64,000 nucleotides of DNA from Arthrobacter sp. C9C5 (GCF_013359735.1 NZ_JABFMX010000012.1:84424-148423), one strand, 5' to 3'; shown: positions 26,318 to 34,478, counted from the stretch's first letter. Notes: generated from the letters alone by a model not told the origin. Made by a program: numbers and translations.

Positions 26318-26355
26318 AATGCGAAACCCCGGTCCGAAGACCGGGGTTTCGCATT
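26318..26355 (-). terminator. rho-independent terminator of tRNA-Leu
   Basis: A perfect 17-bp stem with a 4-nt loop (CGAA on the plus strand). On the minus strand it reads into TTTTAG, so it terminates the tRNA-Leu transcript. Confidence 0.85.
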
Positions 26356-26356
26356 G

Positions 26357-26438
26357 TGCGCAAGGGGGGACTTGAACCCCCACGCCCGAAGGCACAGGAA
26401 CCTAAATCCTGCGTGTCTGCCAATTTCACCACTCGCGC
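26357..26438 (-). tRNA. tRNA-Leu (anticodon UAG)
   Basis: 82 nt including the discriminator A. The acceptor stem GCGCGAG / CTTGCGC, D-arm, anticodon stem CAGGA/TCCTG with loop TTTAGGT (anticodon TAG), a long variable arm (TGCCTTCGGGCG) and the TpsiC arm GGGGGTTCAAGTCCCCC are all present. The long variable arm confirms a class II tRNA. CCA is not encoded. Confidence 0.95.
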
Positions 26439-26577
26439 GCGGCGCCGTCGTTCGCGGGGCCGAAAGGCCCTCGACGGCGGATGCCAGGCACCAGTCTACA
26501 GTTCTGGCCCGCAGCCCGGCGTCGGAGATGCGGGATGCCGGGGGCTCCGTCGCTGCCGGCGCCTGCCCGCAGGACAG

Positions 26578-27051
26578 TTAGGCGTCCAGCTTCAGGTCGC
26601 GGAGCAGCTTGGCGACGTGGCCGGTGGCGCGCACGTTGTATTGGGCCAGGGTGACTTTGCCGTCCGGACCGACCACCACGGTGGAACGGATAAGGCCCTC
26701 ATAGGTGCGGCCGTAGTTCTTCTTCTCACCCCATGCCGCGTACGCCTCGGCCACCGCGTGGTCCGGATCGGAGAGCAGCGGGAAGCTGAGTCCCTCGGCC
26801 GCCGCGAAGCCCGCGAGCTTCGCCACCGGGTCCGGGGAGATGCCGACGACGTCATAGCCCGCACCCTGCAGGGCCGCCAGTGAGTCGCGGAAGTCGCAGG
26901 CCTGCTTGGTGCAGCCCGGCGTGGCAGCCGCCGGATAGAAGTAGACCACCGCGTTCCGGCCGCGGAAGTCCTGCAGGCCGACCTCGCGTCCGGCCGAGTC
27001 CAACAGCTGGAAGTCCGGCGCGTCGTCTCCGGGAACGAGTCGTTCAGGCAT
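26578..27051 (-). CDS. bcp: thiol peroxidase Bcp (peroxiredoxin Q)
   Basis: A 157-residue thioredoxin-fold peroxidase that reduces hydroperoxides. YPAAATPGCTKQACDFRDS carries the peroxidatic Cys47 and the resolving Cys52, the standard BCP/PrxQ spacing. ATG 27051 is chosen because AAGGAG lies 7 nt upstream and MPERLVPGDDAPDFQL matches family N-termini. It is divergent from a MarR regulator, which could control it. Confidence 0.95.
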   Translation of the reverse strand: MPERLVPGDDAPDFQLLDSAGREVGLQDFRGRNAVVYFYPAAATPGCTKQACDFRDSLAALQGAGYDVVGISPDPVAKLAGFAAAEGLSFPLLSDPDHAVAEAYAAWGEKKNYGRTYEGLIRSTVVVGPDGKVTLAQYNVRATGHVAKLLRDLKLDA

Positions 27052-27124
27052 GTTTATCTCCTTGACAAATTTAGGGAATTCCAGCCTAGTGAGCACGGGC
27101 GCGGCCCACGAATCGGACAATCGC

Positions 27125-27130
27125 TATACT
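27125..27130 (+). promoter_or_regulatory. -10 box (TATACT) for the MarR gene, leaderless
   Basis: Near-consensus TATACT ending 7 nt before the ATG at 27138, with no Shine-Dalgarno sequence. No clear -35. Confidence 0.6.
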
Positions 27131-27137
27131 CTTTGGT

Positions 27138-27620
27138 ATGCCTGATATGGATCGCTGGCCCACGGGCCGCCTATTGTCCACGGCAGCACGCCTTGTAGAA
27201 CACTCCTGGAACGAGAAGCTGGGGGCCATTGGCCTGACCCATGCCGGGGTCATTGCGATGGAAGTGCTCTCCGCTCAAGGACCCATGACCCAAGCGCAAT
27301 TGGCGCAATTGGTCCGCGTCCAGGCCCAGACCATGGGCAAAACCCTGAGCCGGCTTGAAGCCCACGGTCACATCTCCAGGGAGCGCAGCGCCTCCGACCG
27401 CCGCAGCCACGTCGTCACCCTGACCGACCGCGGCCGCGAAGCCGTCGTTGCGGCCGCGGACATGGAGCGCTCGGTGCTCGCTGCCGCTTCGATCGATCCC
27501 GACTCCCTGCGGCACGAGTTGCAGTCCGTGGTCCGGGAACTGGCCAACCGCATGTCCACGACGGAAGCGAAATCGATCGTCACAGCGGTAGAGCCTATTG
27601 TGTCCGCCGAGGCCAACTAG
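27138..27620 (+). CDS. MarR family transcriptional regulator
   Basis: A 160-residue winged-helix protein. The HTH is TQAQLAQLVRVQAQTMGKTL, and the wing RERSASDRRSHVVTLTDRGR has the D-R-R motif. Divergent from bcp across 86 bp, so a role in a peroxide or antibiotic response is possible but not shown. The transcript probably begins at or next to the start codon. Confidence 0.9.
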   Translation: MPDMDRWPTGRLLSTAARLVEHSWNEKLGAIGLTHAGVIAMEVLSAQGPMTQAQLAQLVRVQAQTMGKTLSRLEAHGHISRERSASDRRSHVVTLTDRGREAVVAAADMERSVLAAASIDPDSLRHELQSVVRELANRMSTTEAKSIVTAVEPIVSAEAN

Positions 27621-27740
27621 GCCGCCGGCGCCAACTAGGTAGGGCACTGCCGGTGCTTGCACCGGACTGCGCTAGCCCGGCCCGGCAAACGAGTACCCAC
27701 TACTGGGTTCAAGCCGACCCTGCTGGGCGAGCATGGGGCC

Positions 27741-27863
27741 ATGACTAGGTACGTTCTCGAAGCCAGGTCCTTGGAGCATCACTGCCAGTGTTGCGGCGAA
27801 TATGCCGCAACGGTGTTCTGCGAAGACTGCGACCCCCACGTAGAAGCGCCGGCGAAACCCTAG
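27741..27863 (+). CDS. 40-residue four-cysteine protein
   Basis: A very short ORF with two Cys pairs, CQCC and CEDC, separated by 11 residues: HHCQCCGEYAATVFCEDCD. The pattern is that of a small zinc ribbon or knuckle. The ATG at 27741 is preceded by GGGCC, a weak ribosome site, and an in-frame open stretch continues upstream. Codon third positions are mostly G or C. It is not recognised; metal binding is inferred only from the cysteines. Confidence 0.55.
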   Translation: MTRYVLEARSLEHHCQCCGEYAATVFCEDCDPHVEAPAKP

Positions 27864-27987
27864 CTGCCCTTCGCCAGCACCCGTCCCGCCACGGTCCGAG
27901 GCCGGCTTTTTGACGCGGGGCTGGACACGGCTGTTCCCTGATCCGGCCGGGCCCGTGTCCATCACCCAAGCGGGAGCCGGCCGGACA

Positions 27988-27993
27988 TAGGAT
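27988..27993 (+). promoter_or_regulatory. -10 box (TAGGAT) for the 44-residue ORF, leaderless
   Basis: TANNNT hexamer ending 6 nt before the ATG at 28000. Confidence 0.45.
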
Positions 27994-27999
27994 CAAGGA

Positions 28000-28134
28000 A
28001 TGGATGCGCACCTGACTGAGGAGCTGGAAGGGCAGACCTCGATCAACGAGCTGCTCGACGAGCCGCTGGGCACCAAACCGATTCAGCTCGCGTTGCCCAT
28101 CCATTTCCAGCTGGCTGAGGCCGGGCGGCGCTAG
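28000..28134 (+). CDS. 44-residue acidic small protein
   Basis: ATG to TAG, beginning MDAHLTEELEGQTSINELLD and containing EPLGTKPIQLALPIHF. Most codons end in G or C, as in neighbouring genes, and a TAGGAT box sits 6 nt before the ATG, the same leaderless layout as larger genes here. It has no cysteines or membrane segment and no recognised family. The gene has its own start signals and does not overlap its neighbours. Confidence 0.5.
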   Translation: MDAHLTEELEGQTSINELLDEPLGTKPIQLALPIHFQLAEAGRR

Positions 28135-28201
28135 CACCGGGCCAGCCCCGGAAGGGTGGGAGGGCCCTCCGGAAAACCCCTCGGCGCCTGCCCAGGGAAC
28201 G

Positions 28202-28207
28202 TAGGAT
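28202..28207 (+). promoter_or_regulatory. -10 box (TAGGAT) for the Pro/Ala-rich protein, leaderless
   Basis: TANNNT hexamer ending 7 nt before the ATG at 28215. It overlaps an earlier in-frame ATG (28206), arguing for the later start. Confidence 0.45.
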
Positions 28208-28214
28208 GTCTAGG

Positions 28215-28772
28215 ATGAGAACGCGTAGGAGTGCCTCTTGGGCTGTCACGGCCATGGCCATCCTTGCCTTGACTGCCTCCACCGCCCTCGCCCTCGCCGC
28301 CCCGGCCGACGCCGAACCCTGCGGTCCGGTCGTTTTGGTACCCCTGGGCCGATGCGAGCCCTCAGCCACGCCCGCCCCGAAGCCTTCGAGCACCGTCAAG
28401 CCCTCGGCTACGGCTCCGGCCGCACCGTCGGCTCCGCCGGCCGCTCCGGCACCATCCTCCGCGGCACCCTCCAGCCCCGCACCGGCCCCGTCCGCGAAAA
28501 CCGCCGTCCGGGCGGCGCCCTCCAAGGCGCCGGTCCACGCATCGGTTCCTGCCTCGGTCCCGGCCAGGGCCACTGCCGCGCCCTCGACGGCGGGTGGGAC
28601 GCCGTCGTCGGTGCCAGCCGCCGTTTCGGAGGCAGCCGCGGTCGTTGCCCAGGTTTCACAGGGTAGCGGCACTGCCCTGCGGGCGGGGGCGTTCCTGCTG
28701 GCGGTCGGAGGCCTGCTCCTGTCAGCGTGGGCACTTTTGGGGCTCAGCCGCCGCGGGGACCGGGCTCCCTAA
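28215..28772 (+). CDS. secreted Pro/Ala/Ser-rich stalk protein with C-terminal membrane anchor
   Basis: A 185-residue protein. It starts with a basic signal peptide (RTRRSASWAVTAMAILAL, cleavage probably after ADA), followed by two cysteines in CGPVVLVPLGRC, then about 90 residues of almost pure Pro, Ala and Ser, a short helix, and a final hydrophobic segment AGAFLLAVGGLLLSAWALLG with a basic tail (SRRGDRAP). The last part looks like a sortase-sorting tail but there is no LPxTG motif, so it is probably held as a transmembrane anchor. No known function. The earlier ATG at 28206 is the alternative start. Confidence 0.7.
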   Translation: MRTRRSASWAVTAMAILALTASTALALAAPADAEPCGPVVLVPLGRCEPSATPAPKPSSTVKPSATAPAAPSAPPAAPAPSSAAPSSPAPAPSAKTAVRAAPSKAPVHASVPASVPARATAAPSTAGGTPSSVPAAVSEAAAVVAQVSQGSGTALRAGAFLLAVGGLLLSAWALLGLSRRGDRAP

Positions 28773-29182
28773 GAAGGCCCGGACAGCGATGCGCGCCCCG
28801 CTCCAGGTTAGGAAGTTGCCGTCTGCACCGGCAGGAAACGCGCAGGAAGCGCCAAGGGCTCCCGCAATTTGCGGCTAGACCCGATTGTTCCGGGTTAAAG
28901 TTCTTTCGGACCCGGGGCTGGCCGAGCACGAGCGTTTCCCGCTCTCGCCCGTCCGCCGGCCGACGTGGCGCGCCAGTACCAATGCTGGGCGGAACGTGGC
29001 CTGCCGGCGGGGTACAGCGCCCGCGTCCCGTAGCACCCGTCGCAGAAGAAATGCAGAAAACGGCGCCCGAATCCCGCACAGGCTGCACCCCCGCCTGTTT
29101 ACTGGTAGCGGGGGCGGTGAGTTGTGTGCTGGCTCCGAACGGATCGTCAGCCCCCCAGACTCGCCGAGAAGAAAGCTGGACC
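28773..29182. other. 410-bp intergenic region before the ABC transporter
   Basis: No convincing gene on either strand. It should hold the promoter of the ABC operon and the terminator of the preceding gene. A relatively AT-rich patch near 28870-28910 is the best promoter candidate. I recognise no riboswitch. Confidence 0.4.
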
Positions 29183-30112
29183 ATGATCGAGGCATTCGGC
29201 CTTACCAAGACCTACGGGAAGCGCACCGCCGTCGACGGCGTCACGTTCACCGTCCAGCCGGGGCAGGTGACCGGCTTCCTGGGCCCCAACGGGGCCGGCA
29301 AGACCACCACCATGCGCATGATCCTGGGACTGGACCGGCCCACCTCGGGGCGGGTGCTGGTGAACGGGCGGCCGTATGCCAGGCATGCTGCGCCGCTGAC
29401 CGAGGTCGGTGCCCTCCTGGATGCCAAATCTGTGCACCCGGCCCGCAGCGCCTTCAAGCACCTGTCCGTTCTGGCAGCCACCCACGGAATACGCCGCAGC
29501 CGTGTCGAGGAAGTCATGGCGATGACCGGGATCACGGAGACGGCGCGCAAGCGCGTCAAAGGGTTCTCGCTCGGGATGGGCCAGCGCCTGGGCATTGCTG
29601 CCGCGCTGCTGGGGGATCCCAGGACGGTCATCTTCGACGAGCCCGTGAACGGACTCGATCCGGAAGGCGTCCAGTGGGTCCGGAACCTGGCCAAGGGCCT
29701 CGCCGCCGAGGGCCGGACGGTTTTCCTGTCCTCGCACCTGATGAGCGAGATGGCGCAGACCGCCGACCACCTGATCGTCATCGGCCGGGGCCGGATCATC
29801 GCGGACGCGCCCGTAGCCGAGATCCTTGCCCAGGGGCAGGACAGGGCGCTGGTGCGCAGCGACCAATCAACCCAGTTGCAGGCGGGGCTGGCAGCCGGCG
29901 GGATCCTCTTTCGTGAACTCGAACCGGGCCTCCTGGAAGTCTCTGGGGCCGAACCGCGGAAGATCGCCTGGATAGCGCGGGAATGCGATGCACTGATTCA
30001 CGAGCTGACCCCGGTCCGGGCGACGCTCGAAGAGGCCTTCATGGAACTGACCCGCGACGACGTCGAATACCGCTCTGCCGCATTGGCCGGGGCCGGAGAG
30101 GGAACCCGATGA
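29183..30112 (+). CDS. ABC transporter ATP-binding protein (DrrA/CcmA type)
   Basis: A 309-residue ATPase. Walker A GPNGAGKTTT, signature KGFSLGMGQRLGIA, Walker B TVIFDEPVNGLD and the switch His in FLSSHLMSEM are all intact. The C-terminal 90 residues form the extension seen in exporter ATPases of the daunorubicin or bacitracin resistance type. ATG 29183 follows a GAAAG sequence. It pairs with the downstream permease (4-bp ATGA overlap). The substrate is unknown. Confidence 0.93.
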   Translation: MIEAFGLTKTYGKRTAVDGVTFTVQPGQVTGFLGPNGAGKTTTMRMILGLDRPTSGRVLVNGRPYARHAAPLTEVGALLDAKSVHPARSAFKHLSVLAATHGIRRSRVEEVMAMTGITETARKRVKGFSLGMGQRLGIAAALLGDPRTVIFDEPVNGLDPEGVQWVRNLAKGLAAEGRTVFLSSHLMSEMAQTADHLIVIGRGRIIADAPVAEILAQGQDRALVRSDQSTQLQAGLAAGGILFRELEPGLLEVSGAEPRKIAWIARECDALIHELTPVRATLEEAFMELTRDDVEYRSAALAGAGEGTR

Positions 30113-30990
30113 CCACCTCAGTAACCGCGAGCAACAGTGCCACCGCCGTCCGCCGCCGCGACAGCGGGACCAGGCTCACCTTCCTACGGGCGGTGCGTGC
30201 CGAGTGGATCAAGCTGGCGTCGCTGCGTTCCAGCTACGTCATCCTCGCCATCGCCCTGCTCGGCATGGTGGGGGTCGGCATGCTAAAGGCTTTCTCCGTG
30301 GCAGACATGGCTGCCGGGTTCGCCGTCTACGGCGGGCCCGCTGGAGCTGAGCAGGAGGGCATCCTGAAGGAATTCGGCATATTTGCCCGCGAAGTCCCCG
30401 CAACCGGGATCATGGTCGCCCAGTTCCTGATCGCCTCCCTGGCCGTGATACAGATCGGGTCCGAATACAGCACCCGCATGATCACCACGACGCTCACCGC
30501 CGTGCCACGCCGGATGACCGCCGTGCTGTCGAAAACGCTCGTCATCGCCGCAGCCGCCTTCGCCACCGGCATCCTCGGAGCTCTCATCTCGTACGCGGTG
30601 GCCCAGCCGATATTGCAGCCACAGGGTCTGGGCTACGCACTCACCGCCGACGGTGTGGTCCCGAGCATCCTCAACGCGGCCGTCTTCCTGGCTCTGATCG
30701 CCGTCCTGGGCCTTGGCATTGGTGCCGTGCTGCGCAACAGCGCCGGCGGCATTGTCGCCACTCTGGGCATCCTGATGATTCTTCCGATCATCGTTGCCAT
30801 CTTGTCGGGCCTGGGGGACGCTTTCAAGGACGTCGGCCTGTTCCTGCCCGCGTCTGCCGGGGGCGACATGGTCGCAATCCGGACCTCACCCGGGCGGTTG
30901 ACCCCGGTCCAGGGCGGTCTTGTTGTGCTTGCTTGGGCGGCAGCCGCAGTGGGCGGCGGACTCGCGTCGGTGAAGTACCGCGATGCCTGA
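30109..30990 (+). CDS. ABC-2 type transporter permease
   Basis: A 293-residue membrane protein with six hydrophobic segments. The N-terminal RAVRAEWIKLASLRSSY is the typical cytoplasmic helix of ABC-2 permeases paired with DrrA-type ATPases, and the loop before the second helix contains GTSTR-like SEYSTRMITTTLTAVPRR, the hallmark of this permease group. Two copies would form an exporter with the upstream ATPase. Confidence 0.9.
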   Translation: MTTSVTASNSATAVRRRDSGTRLTFLRAVRAEWIKLASLRSSYVILAIALLGMVGVGMLKAFSVADMAAGFAVYGGPAGAEQEGILKEFGIFAREVPATGIMVAQFLIASLAVIQIGSEYSTRMITTTLTAVPRRMTAVLSKTLVIAAAAFATGILGALISYAVAQPILQPQGLGYALTADGVVPSILNAAVFLALIAVLGLGIGAVLRNSAGGIVATLGILMILPIIVAILSGLGDAFKDVGLFLPASAGGDMVAIRTSPGRLTPVQGGLVVLAWAAAAVGGGLASVKYRDA

Positions 30991-31006
30991 CAGCTAGGCC
31001 TGGCCT

Positions 31007-31047
31007 GGCCGCCGCCGGCGTCGCGTCTGTTGACGCTCCCGGCGGCC
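31007..31047 (+). terminator. hairpin after the ABC permease gene
   Basis: GGCCGCCG and CGGCGGCC arms with a second GCGTC/GACGC stem inside, separated by a 3x3 internal loop. Only a short T pair follows, so this is a weak candidate. Confidence 0.4.
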
Positions 31048-31082
31048 CTTGATGTCAGGCCCCGCCGCTCCAGGCAAAACAA

Positions 31083-31123
31083 AAAACCCCGTCTTTTCGG
31101 TTAGACCGAAAAGACGGGGTTTT
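31083..31123 (-). terminator. rho-independent terminator of tRNA-Lys
   Basis: A 19-bp stem (15 GC-containing pairs plus AAAA/TTTT) with a 3-nt loop. On the minus strand it ends in TTTTTTGTTTT, a strong U run. Confidence 0.9.
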
Positions 31124-31129
31124 CGCTGG

Positions 31130-31202
31130 TGCACCCCCCGGGACTCGAACCCGGAACCCATTGATTAAGAGTCAATTGCTCTGCCAGTTGAGCTAGAGGT
31201 GC
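31130..31202 (-). tRNA. tRNA-Lys (anticodon CUU)
   Basis: 73 nt. Acceptor stem GCACCTC paired with GGGGTGC, anticodon stem ATTGA/TCAAT with loop CTCTTAA (anticodon CTT), TpsiC arm CCGGGTTCGAGTCCCGG. CCA is not encoded. The perfect terminator at 31083-31123 follows directly. Confidence 0.95.
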
Positions 31203-31319
31203 AGCTGTTGTTTTCGTTCCCCCGGGCTTTTTATTTCCCGCGGTGTTCTCCGCAACGACATGAAACTCTACACGAGTTTTAGTGCAGTGTGAAATCGAGC
31301 GGCCGACGGCGCTCCCCGG

Positions 31320-32432
31320 CTAGTTGGGCAGCGCCAAAACCAGCACAAAATCAGGGTTTTGGCCGTTGCTGAGCGCCCATAGGCGGCCGTCCGGGGCAAG
31401 TGAAACGTCGCGGATCCGGCCGTATGTGCCTGTGAAATAGGCCACAGGGTCGCCGGCAACTTCGCCGCGCAGCGGCACCGCCCAAAGCCGCTGGCCCCGC
31501 AAGGCGCCGAGGTAGGCCGTGTCGCCAACGATTTCGAGCCCGCTAGGCGAGGAATCCGCCGTCGAGGGCCACACCACTTTGGCGTCAAGGAACCCTTCGC
31601 GGTGCGGGGCGCCCGTCACCTCGGGCCAGCCGTAGTTGCCGCCGGGGACGATCAGGTTCAGTTCATCGTCTCTGTCCGGACCGAATTCGCTCGCCCACAG
31701 CCGGCCCGCGCTGTCCCAGTCGAGCCCCTGGACGTTCCGGTGCCCGAGGCTGTAGACGGGGTTCGAGCCGAAGGGGTTGCCGGGAGCGGGCCTCCCGTCC
31801 GGGGTGAGGCGGAGGATCTTGCCGCCGAGGGCGTTGCGGTCCTGTGGCTGGTCGCGGCGCCGGGAGTCTCCGGTTCCGACGTAGAGGTACCCGTCGGGGC
31901 CGAACCGGATGCGGCCGCCGTTGTGCGTGGAGGCCTTGGGAATTCCGGTGAAGATGACTTCGGGCGCGCCCAGATCCGGGAGGCCGTCCTTAGCGAGCCG
32001 GAAGCGGGCGATCCGGTTGTCCGCCTCGGCCGTGACGTACGCGTACAGATACCGGCCGGACGCAAGGTCCGGAGAAAGGGCCAGCCCCAGCAGTCCGCCC
32101 TCGCCGCCGGGGGCGACGCCGGGCACCTTGCCGACCGTCGCTGCGGGACCGCCGCCCGGCGGCACGGACTTTAGCAGCGCGCTGTCCCGTTCCGAGACAA
32201 GGGCAGTGCCGTCCGGCAGGAATACCACCGACCAGGGCAGCGTCAGCCCGGCGTCGATGCGGCCGGCAACTCTCAGGACGTCCGCAGCGGGCTGGCTGCT
32301 GCTGGCCGGGCTGCTCGTGGCCGCGGGAGCGGTGGGGCTGCCGGTGCAGCCGACCGCGGCCAGGGATGCAGCCAGAACCGCCACCGCCACCACCGCTGCC
32401 CGGGCCGCGCGCCGCGGCGACCGCCGCTGCAT
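31320..32432 (-). CDS. PQQ-dependent sugar dehydrogenase-type lipoprotein (GSDH/Asd family)
   Basis: A 370-residue six-bladed beta-propeller protein. The signal peptide ends in a lipobox (LAAVGCTG) and is followed by a Ser/Pro linker. Family blocks are LPWSVVFLPDGTALVSERD, the GGEGGLLGLALSPD loop, the motif THNGGRIRFGPDGYLYVGTGD and YSLGHRNVQGLDWD, the last two containing residues that bind PQQ and calcium in soluble aldose dehydrogenases. It should be anchored outside the membrane. No PQQ synthesis genes are in the window, so the cofactor may be imported or the protein may be a non-enzymatic relative. Confidence 0.88.
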   Translation of the reverse strand: MQRRSPRRAARAAVVAVAVLAASLAAVGCTGSPTAPAATSSPASSSQPAADVLRVAGRIDAGLTLPWSVVFLPDGTALVSERDSALLKSVPPGGGPAATVGKVPGVAPGGEGGLLGLALSPDLASGRYLYAYVTAEADNRIARFRLAKDGLPDLGAPEVIFTGIPKASTHNGGRIRFGPDGYLYVGTGDSRRRDQPQDRNALGGKILRLTPDGRPAPGNPFGSNPVYSLGHRNVQGLDWDSAGRLWASEFGPDRDDELNLIVPGGNYGWPEVTGAPHREGFLDAKVVWPSTADSSPSGLEIVGDTAYLGALRGQRLWAVPLRGEVAGDPVAYFTGTYGRIRDVSLAPDGRLWALSNGQNPDFVLVLALPN

Positions 32433-32434
32433 TG

Positions 32435-33319
32435 CTACAGCCGGGAACGGCGTGGCGGCCGGAAGCCCGCCGCTTCCGCATGGGCGGCAGAAAGGAACCA
32501 GACCTCGGCCCGGGTCTCCTCATAGGAGGGGCTGGTTTCGTCGTGGTAGATCATCGAGGAGGCGTTGCCCTTGACGGTGAAGCCCTCCGGTCCGCTTCCA
32601 TCCGGGGCCGGCGCGGCAGATCCCTCGCCGTACGGCTGCTCAACGGCCAGATGCCCGGCGGGCGCCGCGGTGTGGCTGGCCGAGCCCTCGGTGAGTGCGG
32701 CCGACGATGCTGCCTGTGCCGTCTCCAGGTCGGCAGCCTCGGCCGCTGCGGACTCCGCGCCGGGGAGGGTGGGGGCGTGCGGCTCGGTGTATTCGGCGTG
32801 GTGCACGGGGGCGTGCGCTTCCGGCGCTTCGGCGTGGGCGCCGTGGGCCACATGATCGCCGTGGGCCCCGTGCGGAAGGTCGTGGTGCGTGGCGGCATGC
32901 GCCTCGGCCGGCGGTGTCTCCGACCACTGGGTCTCCCACTCGGCGCTGCCCGCCGCTGCGCCTGCTGCGGTGCTGCTCTCGGCGAGGGCGCCCTCCTTAG
33001 GCGTGCTCTCAGCGATGGTGCTCCCCGCCTGCGTAGCCGCCACGTCGTCGGCAGTGGTCGGCGGCTCTGGCTCGGCGTTGCTGAAGCCGGCGGCGGACGG
33101 CATTCCCGTCGTGGCGGCCGCGGCGGCCGACGCGGCGGCTGTCCCGCCGGACAGGGCGCCGTCGTGGCCTGCCCGGTCCCCGGCAGCCCGCGGGGAGGCG
33201 GTTCCGGCCGCGGTGGACGTCGGGGTTCCACCGCCACCGCGGGCGTTGTTGCGGTTCAACTGCCACCACACGACGCCGACAATCACCACGATGACGATGA
33301 GCCAGATAATCCAATCCAT
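32435..33319 (-). CDS. membrane-anchored His-rich protein with conserved C-terminal domain
   Basis: A 294-residue protein. One N-terminal transmembrane segment (WIIWLIVIVVIVGVVWW, residues 3-19) is followed by about 200 residues of low-complexity Ala/Thr/Gly/Glu sequence, including a block with about 12 His in 43 residues (around HHDLPHGAHGDHVAHGAH). The C-terminal 45 residues are well ordered (FTVKGNASSMIYHDETSP, then EVWFLSAAHAEAAGFR) and match a short tail module that I recall on other actinobacterial proteins. ATG 33319 is chosen for an upstream AAGGA; an in-frame ATG 27 nt upstream lacks one. It ends 2 bp before the sugar dehydrogenase gene, so they are probably co-transcribed. Metal binding is inferred. 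Confidence 0.75.
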   Translation of the reverse strand: MDWIIWLIVIVVIVGVVWWQLNRNNARGGGGTPTSTAAGTASPRAAGDRAGHDGALSGGTAAASAAAAATTGMPSAAGFSNAEPEPPTTADDVAATQAGSTIAESTPKEGALAESSTAAGAAAGSAEWETQWSETPPAEAHAATHHDLPHGAHGDHVAHGAHAEAPEAHAPVHHAEYTEPHAPTLPGAESAAAEAADLETAQAASSAALTEGSASHTAAPAGHLAVEQPYGEGSAAPAPDGSGPEGFTVKGNASSMIYHDETSPSYEETRAEVWFLSAAHAEAAGFRPPRRSRL

Positions 33320-33412
33320 AGCCGAATCCTTCTGTCCAGGCGGCAAGGTTGCCGCTGTTTGACGTTACGTCCGGCCCGACGCGGCTGTCCAGCGTTCCGG
33401 ACCCGCCCCGTG

Positions 33413-33418
33413 TAGCCT
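33413..33418 (+). promoter_or_regulatory. -10 box (TAGCCT) for the LysR gene, leaderless
   Basis: TANNNT hexamer ending 6 nt before the ATG at 33425. Confidence 0.45.
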
Positions 33419-33424
33419 CGCTTC

Positions 33425-34363
33425 ATGGATTTCAAGAGACTGCGGATTCTTCGCGAGCTGGCGGACCGCGGCACCGTGGGGGCCACCGCCGAGGCCATGC
33501 GGGTAACGCCGTCCGCAGTCTCACAACAGCTCAAGACCCTGCAGGACGAGCTCGGCGTGGTGCTTGTTGAGAAGTCCGGCAGGGGAGTGCGGCTGACCGA
33601 GGCGGGGCTGGCCATGGCCGGTGCCGCCGCGGAGGTCTCCACGGCCATGGCCCGCGCCGAGGCAACCATCGACACGTACCGGCTCGGCTGGCAGACGCAC
33701 ATCAAGGCGGCGTTCTTTCCGAGTGCCGCGGAAATGTTCCTGCCGGGACTGCTGCACCGCGTGAAGGAGATCGACGGACTCCGCTTCGAGGCACATTTCG
33801 AGGACCCCGGCGTCGCCGGCTTCGCTGCCCTGGCCGCCGACTACGACATTGTCCTGGCCCACAGCGTCGACGGACCCGAGGTCTTCGCCCGCCAGGGCCT
33901 CCAGGTGATCCCCCTGATAGACGAGCCGCTGGACGTGGCGGTGCCGGCGGGCCACGAACTGGCCGGCAAGGCGACGCTCAGCGCCGAGGACGTCGTCGGG
34001 TTCCCCTGGATGGGCGTGCCCGACGGTTTTCCCTTTGATACCGTCCTGCGGCAGATCGAGATGCAGGCCGATTCCCCGGCCCTGCGGGCGCAGCTCTTCC
34101 CGGACCTGCGGGTGCTGGAGGCCCTGGTCAGTGCCGGGCACGGGCTCAGCCTCCTGCCTCGCTACACCGCATTGAAGAACCAAGGGCGGGGCTTCTTGCT
34201 CCGCCCGCTCCGCGGCGTCAAGGCCAGCCGAAGCATCGTGGCCCTGGCCCGGCCCGAGGCCGCCGCCCGGACCACCATCCAGCAGGTGCTGGCGCTGCTC
34301 AAGGCGGAGGCCCAGGCGGTCGCCGAAGCCCCCGAGCTGCGTGACGCGGCTCACAGTATTTGA
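33425..34363 (+). CDS. LysR family transcriptional regulator
   Basis: A 312-residue regulator. The N-terminal HTH (residues 1-60) contains DRGTVGATAEAMRVTPSAVS and QQLKTLQDELGVVLVEKSGR. The effector-binding domain from about residue 90 includes a DIVLAHS strand and VSAGHGLSLLPRY. It is not adjacent to an obvious target; it lies upstream of ilvD, which has its own promoter. The divergent His-rich gene is another possible target. The ligand is unknown. Confidence 0.9.
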   Translation: MDFKRLRILRELADRGTVGATAEAMRVTPSAVSQQLKTLQDELGVVLVEKSGRGVRLTEAGLAMAGAAAEVSTAMARAEATIDTYRLGWQTHIKAAFFPSAAEMFLPGLLHRVKEIDGLRFEAHFEDPGVAGFAALAADYDIVLAHSVDGPEVFARQGLQVIPLIDEPLDVAVPAGHELAGKATLSAEDVVGFPWMGVPDGFPFDTVLRQIEMQADSPALRAQLFPDLRVLEALVSAGHGLSLLPRYTALKNQGRGFLLRPLRGVKASRSIVALARPEAAARTTIQQVLALLKAEAQAVAEAPELRDAAHSI

Positions 34364-34478
34364 GCCTGGACGGCCACGAGGTCCAAGGGATGAGACAGGC
34401 GTCCACTATTTGGGCGAAATATTCCCGGTTTTGCGCTTAATGAGCCAATCCGGCTCGTTGCTGCCGACGACGGAGCCC

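Noticed and set aside
28773..29182. Riboswitch or small RNA in the 410-bp gap before the ABC transporter
   Set aside because: No recognisable aptamer motif, strong hairpin with U run or leader ORF could be supported by eye.
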